A stretch of DNA of 64,000 nucleotides, taken from Musa acuminata AAA Group. Lineage: Eukaryota; Streptophyta; Magnoliopsida; Zingiberales; Musaceae. The notes beneath the pieces are model-generated. The model was given only the letters and a program-made list of their open reading frames with translations, ran no database searches and had not been told where the DNA came from. The stretch spans positions 27,609,501-27,673,500 of the forward strand of contig NC_088339.1 of the NCBI RefSeq assembly GCF_036884655.1, written 5' to 3'. Both the position numbers and the translations under genes were made by a program. Below are positions 63,470 through 64,000 of the stretch, piece after piece; the stretch's first letter is position 1, and each line of letters opens with the position of its first letter.

Positions 63470-63512
<43 letters not shown>

Positions 63513-63800
63513 AGATAAGTTTGTTTCATATCTGTCCCTCCAAATTTGTGTTTAGTGTATGTATATTACAATATTTAAAACCTTGTTCATATATGACATT
63601 ATTTGATTTTATTTGAAAATTTAAATGATACTAATACTCTATGACAAAGAACACCGGGGAGATCTATGCAGTTATATATATCCTTTTATTCAAACTGATT
63701 AATATTTACTACAATTAGTCGTGGTTAATCTGAGTTTATCGATGTTGATGGAATGATATATCCTACGAGTCTTAATAATAAATGTGCCATACTAAGATGG
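62693..63800. other. Intergenic, simple repeats
   Basis: I see no coding frame of note. A (GA)n run lies at 63342-63367 and an (AT)n run at 63470-63510. The remainder is AT-rich. Confidence 0.6.
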
Positions 63801-64000
63801 GCTAATTACATATTATCTCAATCTCTTTAAATCCCCTTAGTATCTCGATTCTTAAATTAAAAAATATATATTAAGATCCCTATAGTTATGAAAGTAAAAT
63901 ATTTAATATATTTATCCTAATGTCATCGATTTTATCAACGGAAGATACAATACGTAATAACATATGCATAAGTGACACGAAAAGGATGAGCAAAAAGATA
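63801..64000. mobile_element. Left end of a long-inverted-repeat element, cut by window edge
   Basis: Starting GCTAATTACATATTATC at 63801, it follows the left arm of the element at 5866-6515 in order: TAGTATCTCGATT, ATATTAAGATCCC, TTTATCCTAATGTCATCGATTTTA, and finally GGATGAGCAAAAAG (GATGGGCAAAAGG in the other copy). The rest of the element lies beyond the window. It is the best-preserved relative of the SKL2 intron copy. Confidence 0.75.

Noticed and set aside
1..64000. CRISPR arrays, tRNA or rRNA genes, prokaryotic operons
   Set aside because: None seen: no spaced direct-repeat array, no tRNA box pairs, and gene structure is typical of a plant nucleus.

Overview
The window is nuclear DNA of a flowering plant. 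It holds long genes split by AT-rich introns with GT-AG borders, several plastid-targeted proteins, and plant-only families (DUF247, PGRL1, LQY1, plant synaptotagmin). The very GC-rich first exons and the GC-rich single-exon DUF247 gene point to a monocot. A Musa-like (Zingiberales) genome is my best guess, but that is an inference and not proven here. I see no bacterial operon, CRISPR array, tRNA, rRNA or organellar insert.

Layout. 1-4100: no recognised gene, with a possible 5' UTR exon near 2430-2588. 4140-4382 (+): small LYR-like protein with a frame-shifted leader. 5380-12700 (+): SKL2, a CS domain fused to a degenerate shikimate kinase, 8 exons. 12701-16734: non-coding with a transposon-end fragment. 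16735-22696 (-): ASHH3-type SET-domain methyltransferase, 12 exons. 22697-27562: repeat-rich, gene-poor. 27563-30718 (+): threonine aldolase, 9 exons. 31577-33151 (-): intronless DUF247 membrane protein. 35373-45761 (-): CLB1/NTMC2T4-type synaptotagmin, 11 exons. 47248-52152 (+): PGRL1, 10 exons. 54460-57670 (+): LQY1, 5 exons. 57671-60255: retrotransposon gag remnant and a foldback hairpin. 60256-62229 (+): mitochondrial ATP synthase subunit e, 3 exons. 62230-64000: repeats and the left end of a transposon.

I rebuilt all multi-exon genes by hand from splice sites. Each one closes in frame with a protein length near the family norm: 388, 373, 359, 520, 320, 155 and 52 aa.

The genes do not form an operon-like pathway. 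Three encode plastid proteins (SKL2, PGRL1, LQY1). PGRL1 and LQY1 are same-strand neighbours, and both are thylakoid proteins with CxxC thiol/zinc motifs, acting in cyclic electron flow around photosystem I and in photosystem II repair. CLB1 and PGRL1 are divergent and share a 1.5 kb upstream interval. A family of long-inverted-repeat elements occurs at least four times (5866-6515, about 14385-14520, 46868-46966, 63801-64000). I found no wholly new system. The most interesting points are the foldback element family, the 11-residue repeat tail of the synaptotagmin, the Tudor-like tail of the SET protein, the frame-shifted LYR-like gene, and the PGRL1-LQY1 pairing.
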